Source: Effrenium voratum (taxonomy: Eukaryota; Sar; Dinophyceae; Suessiales; Symbiodiniaceae). Taken from it: DNA of 64,000 nucleotides. The stretch spans positions 737,167 to 801,166 of the forward strand of contig CAUJNA010003794.1 in NCBI GenBank assembly GCA_963377175.1, written 5' to 3'. This document shows, piece after piece, positions 1 through 10,099 of the stretch (its first letter is position 1; the number at the start of each line of letters is the position of its first letter). The translations under genes and the position numbers were made by a program. The notes under the pieces are model-generated. The model did no database searches, had not been told where the DNA came from, and saw only the letters and a list, made by a program, of their open reading frames with translations.

Positions 1-1098
1 TTTTTTGGTTTGCTTAAAAAGAGGGAAAACCAAAAGGAAGACCGAAGCCCTTGAGGGGGGAGGTTGATTCCTAACAAAGACACTGCCATAGGGGTCTGTC
101 AAAAAATTGGGCCACCCCCCAAAAAGATGGGGCCAAATTTGGGTCTGCCTCAAAATAAGACTACCCCCCCCGCAAAAAAAAAGTGGCTTTCCTTTTGGTT
201 TCCCTTTCAAGCAACCCCGAAGAGGCTACCGAGCCTCGAAAAACGTCAGACCCATATATGGGCTTGAGAGAAAACTCGAAAGAAAGGCCCCAGCCTTTTC
301 GGGGTCCCCTAAAACAGACCCCCCCCCCAAATCTGGCTTGTTTCGTCAATGGGGACTCCCCTTTCAAGTGCTTGGCGGACATACATCCCCGCATTTTGAT
401 GTCCAGCAAGGGCTCCCCAATTAAAACTCATACCCGTTTTGCAGTGGGATAGAAAAAACAAAAAGAAAAGCCACATTTTGAGGAGCCCCCCAACCAAAAA
501 GTGCTCGTGTCCTCCTTTGTGGTTGTCCTTTTGTGGTGTCCCCCCAAAAAAGATCGATCCATCGTTCGACCTCCCGTTCGATCGAATGAATCCCTTCGAC
601 CCCCGCCGATTGGTCTGGGTGCTTTCACCAACCTCAAACTTGCGGTGGTTGCCCGGCTAATTATTGAGAACATACCCACCATTTGGGGTGAATTCGGTCG
701 TGTGAGGTCGTTGTTATTCACCCAGATTGCTTGGTTGCTGCAACGCCCCCTCTGCAAAAAGTGTTTCACTTTTTGTGGGTTTAGAAAGGAAAACCCCATA
801 TGATTTCAACCAAAAAGCGACAGTCTAAAGATCCAACCCAGTAGCAGTCAAGTAGATCTGTGTGGTTGTCCTTTTTGTGGTGTCCCCCCCAAAAAAAGAT
901 CGATCCGTCCCACGGCCCCGTTCGACCGAAGGAATCCATTCGACCCCCGTGACGTAGCATATTTCCGTTTGTACATCTTGACCTCTCATGCCATGAAACT
1001 CTGGCACTTGGACATGCCTGCACCATTTTCCTCTGAGAAGGACACGTCGAGTTCCATGTGGTTGACATCTGGACATCTCGGCCTCTGAAAAGGACACG
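1..1098. other. Non-coding stretch with local duplications
   Basis: I see no convincing gene here. A block at 519-606 recurs in the same orientation at 862-948: both have a GTGGTTGTCC start, a C-run plus A-run and a GATCGATCC core, and both end in TTCGACCCCCG. A smaller repeat beginning AAGGACACGTC is present near 1,039 and again near 1,089. A copy of dispersed family F7 (CCCCCTCTGCAAAAAGTG followed by a TCTAAAGATCCAACCCA end) lies at about 742-840. Homopolymer runs of C and A are common. Confidence 0.6.
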
Positions 1099-3010
1099 TC
1101 AAGCTCCATGTGGTTTTTGGGACTCGCCGCTTTCGGTGGCCTTCAGCCACTCGCAGAAGCCGGCGAAGTCCTCCGGCGAGACCTCCAGGGACGAGAGCAC
1201 CTCGGCCAGGCGCCGCTCGAAGAGCTCCTGGAGATCGAGGCGAGCGGAAAAAAAATGGGGGGGGGCCTTCAGGTTGTGGTGTGTTGTTGGTTTCCCTAAA
1301 CCAATCTCAAATGGTTTCAACCAAAAAAAGAAACCAAAAGCACAACCACTTCCGAATGGCCCAATTTTGCGTCTAACCTGAGAACCATACTGTGGATGGT
1401 TGCGAAATCCATTTCGCACCATTGTGAAACCATAGGAATTCATGGTTTGTTGGCATTTACAGGAGAATCATCAGTCCAGGATTTTTTAGGTGGTGCAGGA
1501 TTTCGTCCATCCACAGTATGGTTCTCAGGTTAGACGCAAAAAATTGGGCCTTTCGGAAGTTGTTGTGCTTTTGGGTTCTAATATGGTTGAAACCATTTGA
1601 GATTGGTTTCGCCATGGTGGTTGAAACCACTTGAGAGAATTGGTCTGTCCTTTCCTCTCTTCTTTTGTGTATTTTTTTTGGGGGGTCCTTCCGGTTGTGT
1701 GTTGCCTTTGGTTTCCCTACTGTGGATGGTTGCGAAATCCATTTCGCACCACGAAATGACACCATGGTTGAAACCACAACGTTTGATTGGTATTTTACAG
1801 GGGAATGATCATTCTAGGGTTTCTTGTCTGTCCTTTCCTCTTCTTTTTTTTGTTGTTTTTTTTTGGGGGGGGGCGGGGAGGGATTGACGTGTTGAAACAG
1901 TTTCATGGACCAAGGGGGGCTATTGGGAGGGGGACCAGGAACTCCCTTATCAACCCAGAAAGATAAGGCATGATATAGGGCTTATCCTTGCCTTATCCTG
2001 GGCATATCCAGGGATATGTCTATTTTTGACAATCTGGGTCTGTCTTTTGTTCGGAATCGCTTCTCCAAGAACACATTGCAGAACGGGGCTTGACTTGTGG
2101 CTGGTCGGGGGTATGTGTTTTGGGATACTTTGTCTTCTTTCAGGAATCGAACCCCCAAACCGTTGAATCCGGAACTGGACCCCACCAGGTCGTCGGGGTC
2201 GCCAGTGGGGCGTTGCTCAAGGGGACGACCCACAATGCCCGGTGTCCCTTTGGCGGCTTTTTTGAAGCCACCCCAAGAAGGGTACCCTCAAAATATACAG
2301 GCCCCTCGTTAGTTTGTGCTTCTTTGGTGTTTGATTTGTCCACGGATCCCGCTGGCAAACGCTTGGAACACCAAACTGAAACCAGCAATGCGAAAAGGCC
2401 CCCAATGTTAATTTGAAGCTTGAGCCAAGGTCTCCGTACAAGGAATTGGAGAAGTCATAGTTTGGGGCCCAGCATCATTAGAACCAAGGGGATTGTGATG
2501 CAAAAGCCCCAAATCCCACGAGACACAAAAAGGCCTGTTCGGGGCAACTCTTGCACCCGCCCCCCATACCCCGGGACCAAGGCATAGCGGCACCCTCCCC
2601 ATGGCTTCATCATGTTGAAGGCATTCCATTGCCCACTCATAGCATGTGCAACCTAAAGCTTCCCAGTTGTTGCACAACGACGCGCAGCCATGCTCCTACA
2701 CCCTCCGTGGCTATCACTCCCGACCAGGCCCGTCTGGACAAACCGCATCTTTTCTCAGATGCCCAGTGGATTTCCATGGAAAAAGGCAGGGGGCATCTTT
2801 TTGTTTGGTTGGTTGAGTTGAATACGGGTGCAGCAATCCCCCAACCGAAGGGCAGCCCAAGTCTTCCAGCAAAACCACAGCGTCTGCCGGCGACAGCTCC
2901 TTGTACTGGGCATGGTACTGGGTCCAAACCAAGGGATGGGAGCCATCCGCGCACGCGGCCGTAAAGAACTGGGCGCGGTCTGCCACGAACCTCAGCGAAA
3001 GCTCGGGGGG
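1099..3010 (-). CDS. BART-like (ARL2-binding domain) protein, two exons, 5' partial
   Basis: Two minus-strand exons join in phase. Exon 1 (3,010-2,900) follows a TTTGTTTGTAG acceptor and encodes 37 residues ending PLVWTQYHAQYK. Exon 2 (1,227-1,099) follows a CTCCAG acceptor, starts ELFERRLAEVLSSLE, continues VSPEDFAGFCEWLK and reaches a TGA. The joined stretch fits the BART domain pattern of ARL2-binding proteins and CFAP36: an aromatic/Thr helix, then YxxL, two amphipathic turns, then a Phe-rich helix. Known family members bind ARL2/ARL3-type GTPases and act in cilia or mitochondria. The 1,672-bp intron would begin GAGCTG, a non-canonical GA donor, and GAGCT recurs at the start of exon 2. 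Third positions are GC-rich in both exons. Upstream exons were not found, and the stop could be intron read-through. The family call rests on my pattern reading, not an alignment. Confidence 0.5.
1298..1610. repeat. Large palindrome with an F1 element at its centre
   Basis: The left arm (about 1,298-1,389) holds CCAATCTCAAATGGTTTC, an A-rich run, GCACAACCACTTCCG and GCGTCTAACCTGAGAACC. The right arm (1,517-1,610) is its reverse complement in reversed order. The 127-bp centre (1,390-1,516) is an F1 element with CTGTGGATGG/CCATCCACAG ends and a flanking TA on each side. The whole lies inside the proposed intron of the BART-like gene. Confidence 0.8.
1720..1830 (+). mobile_element. F1 element, 3' truncated
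   Basis: The left terminus TA-CTGTGGATGGTTGCG and the inner GAAATCCATTTCGCACCA match other F1 copies. The internal TTTTACAGGGGAATGATC and CTAGGGTTTCTT segments are present, but the right terminal repeat is missing and replaced by T- and G-rich sequence. Confidence 0.65.
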
Positions 3011-4364
3011 CTACAAACAAACCCCGCGGCTTTCCTCGCGCAGATGCCAAGGAAGAAGGAATTTACCCAACTTTGGCGACATCACCTGGGCATGTGGCCC
3101 ATTGGACCTCATTTAGGTGGGGATTCATTCATGTCCACCAACCACTGTTGAGGTTCTGACTCGCTAAGTTCATTGCTACCTTTGCGCAACAACTCAAGGC
3201 GAGCACATGGTCGCCCGAAGCGAAACGCTCGACTCTTTGGGTGGTGGAAGTTGTGATCCGAAGGAAAGCCTTGCAAATGACAAAACTTCACTAACTAGGC
3301 TGCTCCAATTTGGGGCATCCCTATAATCCGTAGTGGAACCACAACTACAAGGGAAACCAGTCATCTGGCATATGGGATAAGGATTCATAGTGAAGAACCA
3401 ACTAAACGAGAGTACTCGAAGGGGCAGGGTACTTCGTAATCCCACTTACCATGGTTATAAATATCCTATGCCAATCACCTCTTTGCCGCCATGCTGCTGA
3501 CGCACTTCTGACAGGAAGTGAAGCTCCTGCGGATGGAATGGGGTGAGTCAGCGCAACTTGTTGCATAAGTTGCATAAGCTACAATAAGTAATGCTAAGAA
3601 AAACTACTGGGACGAAATCCGTTCGCACCACCCAAGAAGCCCTGGTTTTTGATTCGATTGCCCTGCAAATACCGGCAAACAACGGTGTCAACCGTGGTTT
3701 CAAAGTGCTTCCTTTCACATACACTACAAGTACCAGCATGGATTTTTGATGCCCCATACTGCCACAAGAAAGGGATAGTGGACGAATCAAATCACCTCAG
3801 TATGCTCATGTGTCAGCCTCTAAGCAGCCTCCTTCAGTACACCATTTCCACCACAGGGCCAGCGTCTGGTTCTCTCCAAACGCTTGCAATGCGCCAAGTG
3901 CAGTTGGATTTGGTATCATGGGCGACTGGTTCGGAAGCTCCAGTTTGCCGCATTGCCGCCCCGGCGTTGACGCAAACTGAATTTTGTACAACTTCCAAAG
4001 GGAAACGAAGGGCGACTGGGCATGGACCTTCCAATTGATTCTCGGTATCTTCCAAACTTCGAAGGCTTAGTCCGAAAAGTGGGTGCTAAGTAGAGGGGCT
4101 GGAAAAACGTGTAACTTCCTTGGGGGCGAGAAAACAGCTCAGCTTTTTGCAGCCTCCCACCCAACATGAGTGAACTGAAAAACCGCATTTCATGCCAACA
4201 AATGTGGGGTTGCGCTTTATTGAGGGTACCCCTTTCCAGGTTGGTTTAAAGGAAACCGAAGGGAAACCACCCGCTTCGGGCCGATTCAAAACATAATTCT
4301 GCCACGTATGGGTGTTTCTGAACATTGGGGACCGATTCCTCCGGGTAGGTGATTTCCCTTTCAG
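3011..4364. other. No gene seen; one decayed F1 copy
   Basis: There is no open frame with coding character. A degenerate F1 copy is recognisable at about 3,607-3,710 (GGGACGAAATCC, then TTCGCACCACCCAAGAAG, then GTGGTTTCAAAGTG). A TTGAGGGTACCCCTTT motif at about 4,211 starts a widely dispersed repeat that ends in GGTTTAAAGGAAACC; similar pieces recur near 42,630, 50,522, 56,127 and 62,216. Confidence 0.5.
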
Positions 4365-4475
4365 AGGTACAAGGGACCCTCTGGCACTCGGACCGCTGGA
4401 ACCGCGCCTCAAAGCCCCTTCGCACCGGCTCCAGGCTGCTCCCGTGGGGCGCCAAGCGACTCAGCCTGCGGGCAC
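4365..4475 (+). CDS. Internal exon, unknown protein
   Basis: This 111-nt open segment has unusually good borders. A TGATTTCCCTTTCAG acceptor precedes it and a GTGAGT donor follows at 4,476. It enters and leaves in phase 1, so it is a symmetric exon. The peptide (motifs LWHSDRWNRAS and LLPWGAKRLSLRA) is basic and has GC-rich third positions. I do not recognise the family. The sequence straight after the donor is an F8 element in reverse orientation, so the downstream intron may be element-derived. Partner exons were not placed. Confidence 0.45.
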
Positions 4476-4606
4476 GTGAGTCATATGGCTGCTCAGAAAA
4501 CCGGAAAATTCCAAAATGGGTTGCCCTGGTAACTGGAAACATCGACCAAAACCTGCGGTTTGCCCCTCCTGTTTCATTTTGAGCCACACCCATATTCAAA
4601 AGCCGG
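4476..4606 (-). mobile_element. F8 element (TGTGGCTCAAAA family), reverse copy, possible intron
   Basis: Read on the minus strand it starts at a GTGTGGCTCAAAATG-type end, carries GGGGCAAACCGCAGG and CCAGGGCAACC, and ends near GAGCAGCCATATG, the same order as copies at 54,299-54,402 and 61,129-61,298. It begins at the donor of the exon at 4,365-4,475. An AAAAG acceptor near 4,606 could close an intron, but no following exon was identified. Confidence 0.5.
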
Positions 4607-5259
4607 TACTAAAATGGTCGACCCAGAACCATGTCTTAAGGATGTAGAAGGCGGACATCCGCAGCTATGGTCCGCAGAATTTCCCTTCCTTAAGCTTCAT
4701 CTACCCGGATCGTTTTGAGCAAGTGGCGCACCTGGGGTTCAACTTCCCAAGTCGCCGGTGGGGTTCCACGGGGTCTTTGGGATTTTCCCTAAGGAACTTT
4801 GAGGAAGCCCAAGGATCATATCCTAAACTTCTCAACGAGTTACTATCTGGCATTGTTGAGGTGTACTTCACCGTCAGTGGCCTTGGATAGGGGTCAAAAA
4901 AGAATTTCGGCCGGTGTGTGTGATACCAAACTCCTGCAGGCTAGCAGACTTCTGCAACAGGAAACTGACCTTGAGCCACAAGAAACTATTGAGGTATGAG
5001 AGATCAACGATCATGTCTCAGAAGGATGTCACCGACCTAGAACGTTGCCCTCTTTGTAAGTGTATTTGCATGAATCTGTGTAAGTGTATCTGCATAAATA
5101 TAGTATGTATGCCTGCGACTTGCTCTTCAATCCCTCCAACAGCCCTTCTTTCTTTCTCTTTTTTGTTCGGGGAGGGGGGGTGTCCCGAGCCGCATGCAGG
5201 AAGGCGGACTTGCTTCGCAAAGGTTGCTCAGTTCTCTTTAGGGATGGCGAATGCTCATA

Positions 5260-5380
5260 CTGTGGATGGACGAAATCCTGCACCACCCAAGAAACCCTGG
5301 AATGATGATTCCCTTGTAAATACCAACAAACAATGGTTTCCCATGGTCTCAAAGTGGTGCAGGATTTCGTCCATCCGCAG
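5260..5380 (+). mobile_element. F1 element, near-complete copy
   Basis: This is one of the best-preserved F1 copies. It has CTGTGGATGGACGAAATCC at the left, GGATTTCGTCCATCCGCAG at the right, and a TA outside each end. Inside are CACCACCCAAGAAACCCTGG, GATGATTCCC, TACCAACAAACAATGG and TTCCCATGGTCTCAAAGTG. The inverted repeats are about 28 bp. No transposase is encoded. Confidence 0.8.
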
Positions 5381-5996
5381 TAGGGAACCCCCCCCCAACA
5401 GCGGTTGGTGGACATAACCTTTACCGAATTTTGGTGCCCACCTCAACCACCGCGGTCCAGTGACATGGCTCATGCATGACATCTTACAGCTCTACCGGCG
5501 TTTCCTGAAACGAAGATAAAACAATGATCAACCATGAATAACCATGAACAGGGCTGAGGCGCTGACATACATCCCGCTGATTAGATTTCTCTATGCCTCC
5601 TTCACATCTTCTGACAAGAACTCTTTGGTGGTTGTCAAAACCGCCAACCACTCAGTTGATATCCACGTCTCACTTGTCCAAGGGGCATGGATACAAAAGC
5701 GTGATCTTCAGCCCTCGTCTAAAGCTACAACTAGCCAACACTCAGGTAAACCAAGCATAACTTATCAAACCACTACTTGTTGCAAGAAACAACAAGGGCA
5801 CCTAGTTCTAGTTCCTCCAGACCCCCCAGTGGATTTGCATGCGAAATAGGCACTCTCTTCTTGTGCAGTTGACTTTAAACTTTAAATGGAACCCCCCCTC
5901 CAAACAAAAAGGTCGCGGTACGGTGGATGCCCTAAACATTGCAAGTAGGCAGCAAGAGGAAACCCTGTAAACTTCTCTGGTTGGTAGCTGACTTCC
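5381..5996. other. No gene seen
   Basis: Mixed sequence without a coding frame I would trust. A phrase GTGGATGCCCTAAACATTGC near 5,920 recurs at about 56,997 with one base changed, so part of this stretch belongs to a dispersed repeat. Confidence 0.4.
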
Positions 5997-6545
5997 TTGC
6001 GATACTGGGGCCATCCACAAAAAAGTTGCTCCAAGGAAAAGCGAGCGCCGGAAATCTCTGCCGCGGAACTTCTCAAAGAGCTCCTCCTCCTGGTCGCCCA
6101 TCCGGCGATTATGGGCGGCGTGTCAGCTCGCTCGCTCCAAGGCTCGAGCAGAAGGCCAGCAGAAGGCTCGTGCGGAAATTGTGGCGCTTTTGGCGGAGGG
6201 TCTTCATTGTCACTCTTTACGCATCGGCCCACCAAGGGCGCCAATCTTACTGAGCCCAAGACGCCAATTGGGGGGTATAGGAGGACCAATGTTTTACCCT
6301 CCCACAAACACACCGAGTGCATGGAACATCTGCTCCAAAAGGATGTTTGCCTTCGAAACGCGTTCTGTGCACTTTCATGTTTGCGGAGAGCAGTCGCAGC
6401 AGTGGCCCATGGTTGCTCTGCTTGGGATGGTTTGATTTTGCTGAGCGAAGAACAGCGTTGTGCGACCAGTGCTTTCGGAGAGAAAAAGCTTACAAATGCA
6501 GCCTTGGCCTTGCTGTTCACTCGAACTGAGTGGTCAGCTTCCTGA
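5997..6545 (+). CDS. Open frame of 182 codons, unknown
   Basis: A continuous plus-strand frame of 182 codons, one of the longer non-repetitive ones here. Its first half (PEISAAELLKELLLLVAHP and similar) has GC-rich third positions and a leucine-rich helix-like run; the second half is less convincing. The opposite strand has an overlapping 224-codon frame, so strand is uncertain. No signal peptide, domain or motif was recognised. It could be one exon with read-through into introns. Confidence 0.25.
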   Translation: MRYWGHPQKSCSKEKRAPEISAAELLKELLLLVAHPAIMGGVSARSLQGSSRRPAEGSCGNCGAFGGGSSLSLFTHRPTKGANLTEPKTPIGGYRRTNVLPSHKHTECMEHLLQKDVCLRNAFCALSCLRRAVAAVAHGCSAWDGLILLSEEQRCATSAFGEKKLTNAALALLFTRTEWSAS

Positions 6546-6989
6546 AATGTACTCAAGCATGTTCAGCATCTCTCCAAACAAACCACCAAACGTCAGCGAC
6601 CTGGTTCTGACACTTGGATCAAACTGAGCCCCCCATGCTGGGTTTCTCCCAAAACGCCGACAACCAAATATTTCAAATAGCCCTACTTGGAGGACCTGAA
6701 AACCTGAAACCCTATGATTGACAACTATTGCGAACTGGGAATAGCAAGAAACACCTCACTAGAAGAGTCTTGATGGCTATGCTGACCATTTGGGTATGTG
6801 TCAAATTGGGATGGCCTCCTGAAGCGAATTCACCAAGACTTTTTGGCTCTACCAACCGGGTCATAAAGGTTTAGGCAGCCCTGACATACCCTGACTATGA
6901 TCCCCACTGGATCAGGGAGCATAGGACTCTCTAACTGCCATCGCTACATTGCTGCCAAGCACTCCTCTCAATTAACTTAAGGAATCCAG

Positions 6990-7193
6990 GAGAAACGCAA
7001 ATCTTCAGAGGAGACTCCTCTTGGGGGAGCCCGGGCTTTGTCCACCCCGGTTTGGGCAACCCACCCGCCTTTGTCACATGTACCCGAGGCACTTGGGGTA
7101 GCCGCTGGCAATGCGCAAACCTACGCTCAAGCCGCTCCGAAGCTCCCGGAGCTTCGGCGCGCGCTTTGGGAGCAACGCGCGTCTGCGGTTTGA
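6990..7193 (+). CDS. Probable terminal exon, unknown protein
   Basis: A 67-codon open segment without an internal ATG, starting after a GGAATCCAG acceptor followed by G and ending at TGA. The peptide starts EKRKSSEETPLGG and ends PKLPELRRALWEQRASAV, an alanine-, proline- and arginine-rich sequence with GC-rich wobble positions, unlike the other frames. It reads as the C-terminus of a protein whose other exons are not seen. The family was not recognised. It ends about 50 bp before an F10 repeat copy. Confidence 0.4.
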   Translation, partial: EKRKSSEETPLGGARALSTPVWATHPPLSHVPEALGVAAGNAQTYAQAAPKLPELRRALWEQRASAV

Positions 7194-7242
7194 GAAGACG
7201 GGGGTCCTTCCGGGAGAAGCGTTGAGTCTTCTCCATGATTGG

Positions 7243-7332
7243 AGTTGGGCCCAGTTATAGAATGTATATTTTAGTGTTTGCTTCACTTTGAGTCACTGGT
7301 AAAATGCAGAATGTATCCTAAGTCTACCCCAG
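7243..7332 (+). repeat. F10 dispersed repeat, copy 1
   Basis: A roughly 90-bp segment containing ATAGAATGTATA, GTGTTTGCTTCACTTTGA, TCACTGGTAAAATG and GTCTACCCCAG. The same string with few changes is found at 42,908-43,000 in the same orientation. No terminal inverted repeat is obvious. Confidence 0.75.
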
Positions 7333-8235
7333 TGTCATGGTCGTCTCGGCCGTGTCTGTTGTTTTTCTTGTGCTTATTTCTATTTTCTTGCTGGATCCGG
7401 TCCGGTCCGTGCAGTCCGCGGTAGGTGCATCCTTTTTTGGTGGGTTGAGCTTGAAGGGAACCCTTCCCACAAAAAAGGAATCAGGGCGCCACTTGGCAAG
7501 TGGGGTTAAGAGCACAAAATCATAATAAACCCATCCGTTTTTTTCAATGCCCGGCGAGCGTGCCCAGTCTGGCTCAAGCGAACGCCAGTGCACAGCTGCC
7601 CACGGCACCAGTCACGGGACAGGATCCCTCTAATTGGTGGTCCACTTAGCGAACCTTCAAAATCCAAAAGAGACAGTGTCGAGAAAGTGCTGAGCCTCAG
7701 ATCCGGGTTGACCGCTCGCAGTGAGTTGTATATTAGCAAACCCTAAGGCATGTTGCGCTGCGTTAAGTCACCATGCAGAAACTACACATAGAACATATCA
7801 CCATCTTAAACTGAGCTCTGCGTAGACGTGTGTGTGTGTGGGGTTCTGACTACCATGTCCTTCCAGAACTCCTGGTAGCTCCTTACAGCTAGCAAGCTGT
7901 GGCGACACGTTTTGGGGAGTTTTTGCACTTACACCACCTCCTTAGGCATTCTTTTGATGTGCGCCTGCAACACAGCAGCTGCTGGACCTTGCACGGCGGG
8001 GGTCCGAGCGACTCCTGCATTTGTGCTGAAAAAGCACGACTTGTTTTTGTTCCGAGGGAAAGCCCTTGGACTAAAGAAATATTTGTGTGTGTGGGGGTGT
8101 ACAATATTAGAACACGGAAGCTCGCTCCCCACAAACCAACCCACAGGACACCATCCAGTCCTGAAACTTCATGGGTAGGCGGGCCAGCTTTCCAGCCCGC
8201 CCGCCCCGGACACAAACAGGTAGCCTCAACAAAAC
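7333..8235. other. No gene seen
   Basis: Several frames of 60-110 codons overlap on both strands here, but none has clear codon bias plus splice borders. Nothing repetitive was noted apart from a short GT run near 7,829. Confidence 0.4.
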
Positions 8236-8375
8236 AAACCTAAAATGGCAGCTGTCTCTTTGCTTTTAACCTAAACATGTCAGTTCTCCTTCCGGTTTCA
8301 ACCTAAACATGTCTAGAATGGCAGTTGTCTCTTTGGCTCTAACCCAAACATGTCAGTTGCCCTTCTGGCTTTCCC
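8236..8375 (+). repeat. Two-copy tandem duplication (~75 bp unit)
   Basis: Each unit contains ATGGCAG(C/T)TGTCTCTTTG, then CTAACC(T/C)AAACATGTCAGTT and CCTTC(C/T)GG. The copies lie head to tail with scattered substitutions, which suggests an old local duplication. No coding role is seen. Confidence 0.7.
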
Positions 8376-8704
8376 ATAAGAGCATCAAGTCTCCCACCAT
8401 CGCTGGGAGCAAACACCGGCTGTGCTTCCGCTCGAAACGGCTCCGACCCACCGCGCGTTCAATGGTGGACGGGGGCCCGAAACATGTCCAGGTTTCAATC
8501 TCCCACCCCCCCCCCCTCCCCATATACCGACCTTTAAATAAGGGAGAAACACGACAAAAAAAAAGAGGTTTCCCACATTCTCAACCGCCAAATTTGTCCC
8601 ACGGATGGCCTTTTCACGTGGAGACCCGCGAGCCAGCTGCTGAAGTTCCTCTTCGCCGTCTCTTTGAAGGCCACCGACGTCACTCTAAGTGTGACCAAAG
8701 AAGC

Positions 8705-9330
8705 ACAGATATGTATACATACATATATATATATATACAAATATAGATATATGTATCGACACCCACACGTGTATATAATGTACATATGATCATATATATA
8801 TATAATTATATATATGTATGTATGTAGGTATGGATATATATATATATAGGTATGTAGGTCGGTATGTATGTATGTAGGTAGGTAGGTATGTATGTATGTA
8901 GGTAGGTATGTATGTATGTATGTATGTAGGTAGGTATGTATGTATGTGTATATATATATATGTATGTATGTACGTATGTATATAGGTAGGTATGTATGTA
9001 TGTGTATATATATATGTATGTATGTATGTAGGTAGGTAGGTATGTGTGTATGTATGTATAAAAATATATGTATGTATGTATGTATACATATCTATATGTA
9101 TGTATGTATGTATGTGTGTATGTAGGTATGTATGTATGTAGGTATGTATGTATGTATGTAGGTAGGTATGTATGTAGGTAGGTTGGTATGTATGTATGTA
9201 TGTGTGTGTATATATGTCTGTAGGTAGGTAGGTATATATGTATGTATATAACATTCGCGTGTATGTGTCATTTCGTGTATACAAATATATACATGTATAC
9301 ATATCATACACACAAAAAAGGCTGACCTCT
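8705..9330. repeat. Satellite monomer split by GTAT/GTAG microsatellite
   Basis: The left part (8,705-8,790) matches the satellite segment ATATAGATATATGTATCGAC followed by CCCACACGTGTATATAAT. The right part (about 9,250-9,330) matches the monomer tail ATACATGTATACATATCATA followed by CACACAAAAAAGGCTGACC. Between them lies about 450 bp of GTAT, GTAG and GTGT tetranucleotides, so expansion seems to have happened inside a monomer. Confidence 0.75.
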
Positions 9331-9571
9331 TCTACGTGTGTGACAACGTGACCCTGCGCTATCTTTCTTCTGAAGGGTGAGCTGGGCCGCAGGGGCTGCC
9401 TGCTTTGACTGTACGATTTCGACCTAGCCACATCCCGCCGCCCACAAGTCAGCGGACCATAGCGGCCCACTGTCAGCCAAGCCAGGCAGCAGATCAAGGC
9501 TGTTGTGTTTGCTCCTTGATATGCCTCGATTCTGATAATGCTTGGAAAGCAAAGGAATCTCAAAAGAGACA

Positions 9572-9756
<185 letters not shown>

Positions 9757-10099
9757 TGACTTTGCCTGGTGGCTGACTCGTGAATGCCGGTGCGGAAAAT
9801 GCAGCGATGTTTAGACCACTGCATTTGCTTTGGATATCTTTTGATAGTCATGAAACATGGCCCCTGAGGGAACATGCGGGAACATGCGGGAACATTGATG
9901 GCAAAGCGCATCAAGGCACTATGGCGCTGAAATGCGCTGAAGAATGGAGGGAGCATGAGGGAGCTTAAAGACCCTTTGGTGTCACCCCAGCTGCGCGCTC
10001 ATTCAAACTGCACTACGTTGGCTGCTGCATAAATATGGGTGAACGGTCTTGAATGCTTGCAGTTGTCTGCCTGTCTGACATGCTGAGACACAGCTGCTG

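Noticed and set aside
5882..6556. 224-codon minus-strand frame opposite the frame at 5,997
   Set aside because: No splice-like borders or clear bias; I kept the plus-strand alternative at low confidence.
7560..7585. Partial likeness to a dinoflagellate spliced-leader end (TGGCTCAAG)
   Set aside because: Only about nine bases match and the preceding bases do not fit; no spliced leader identified in the window.
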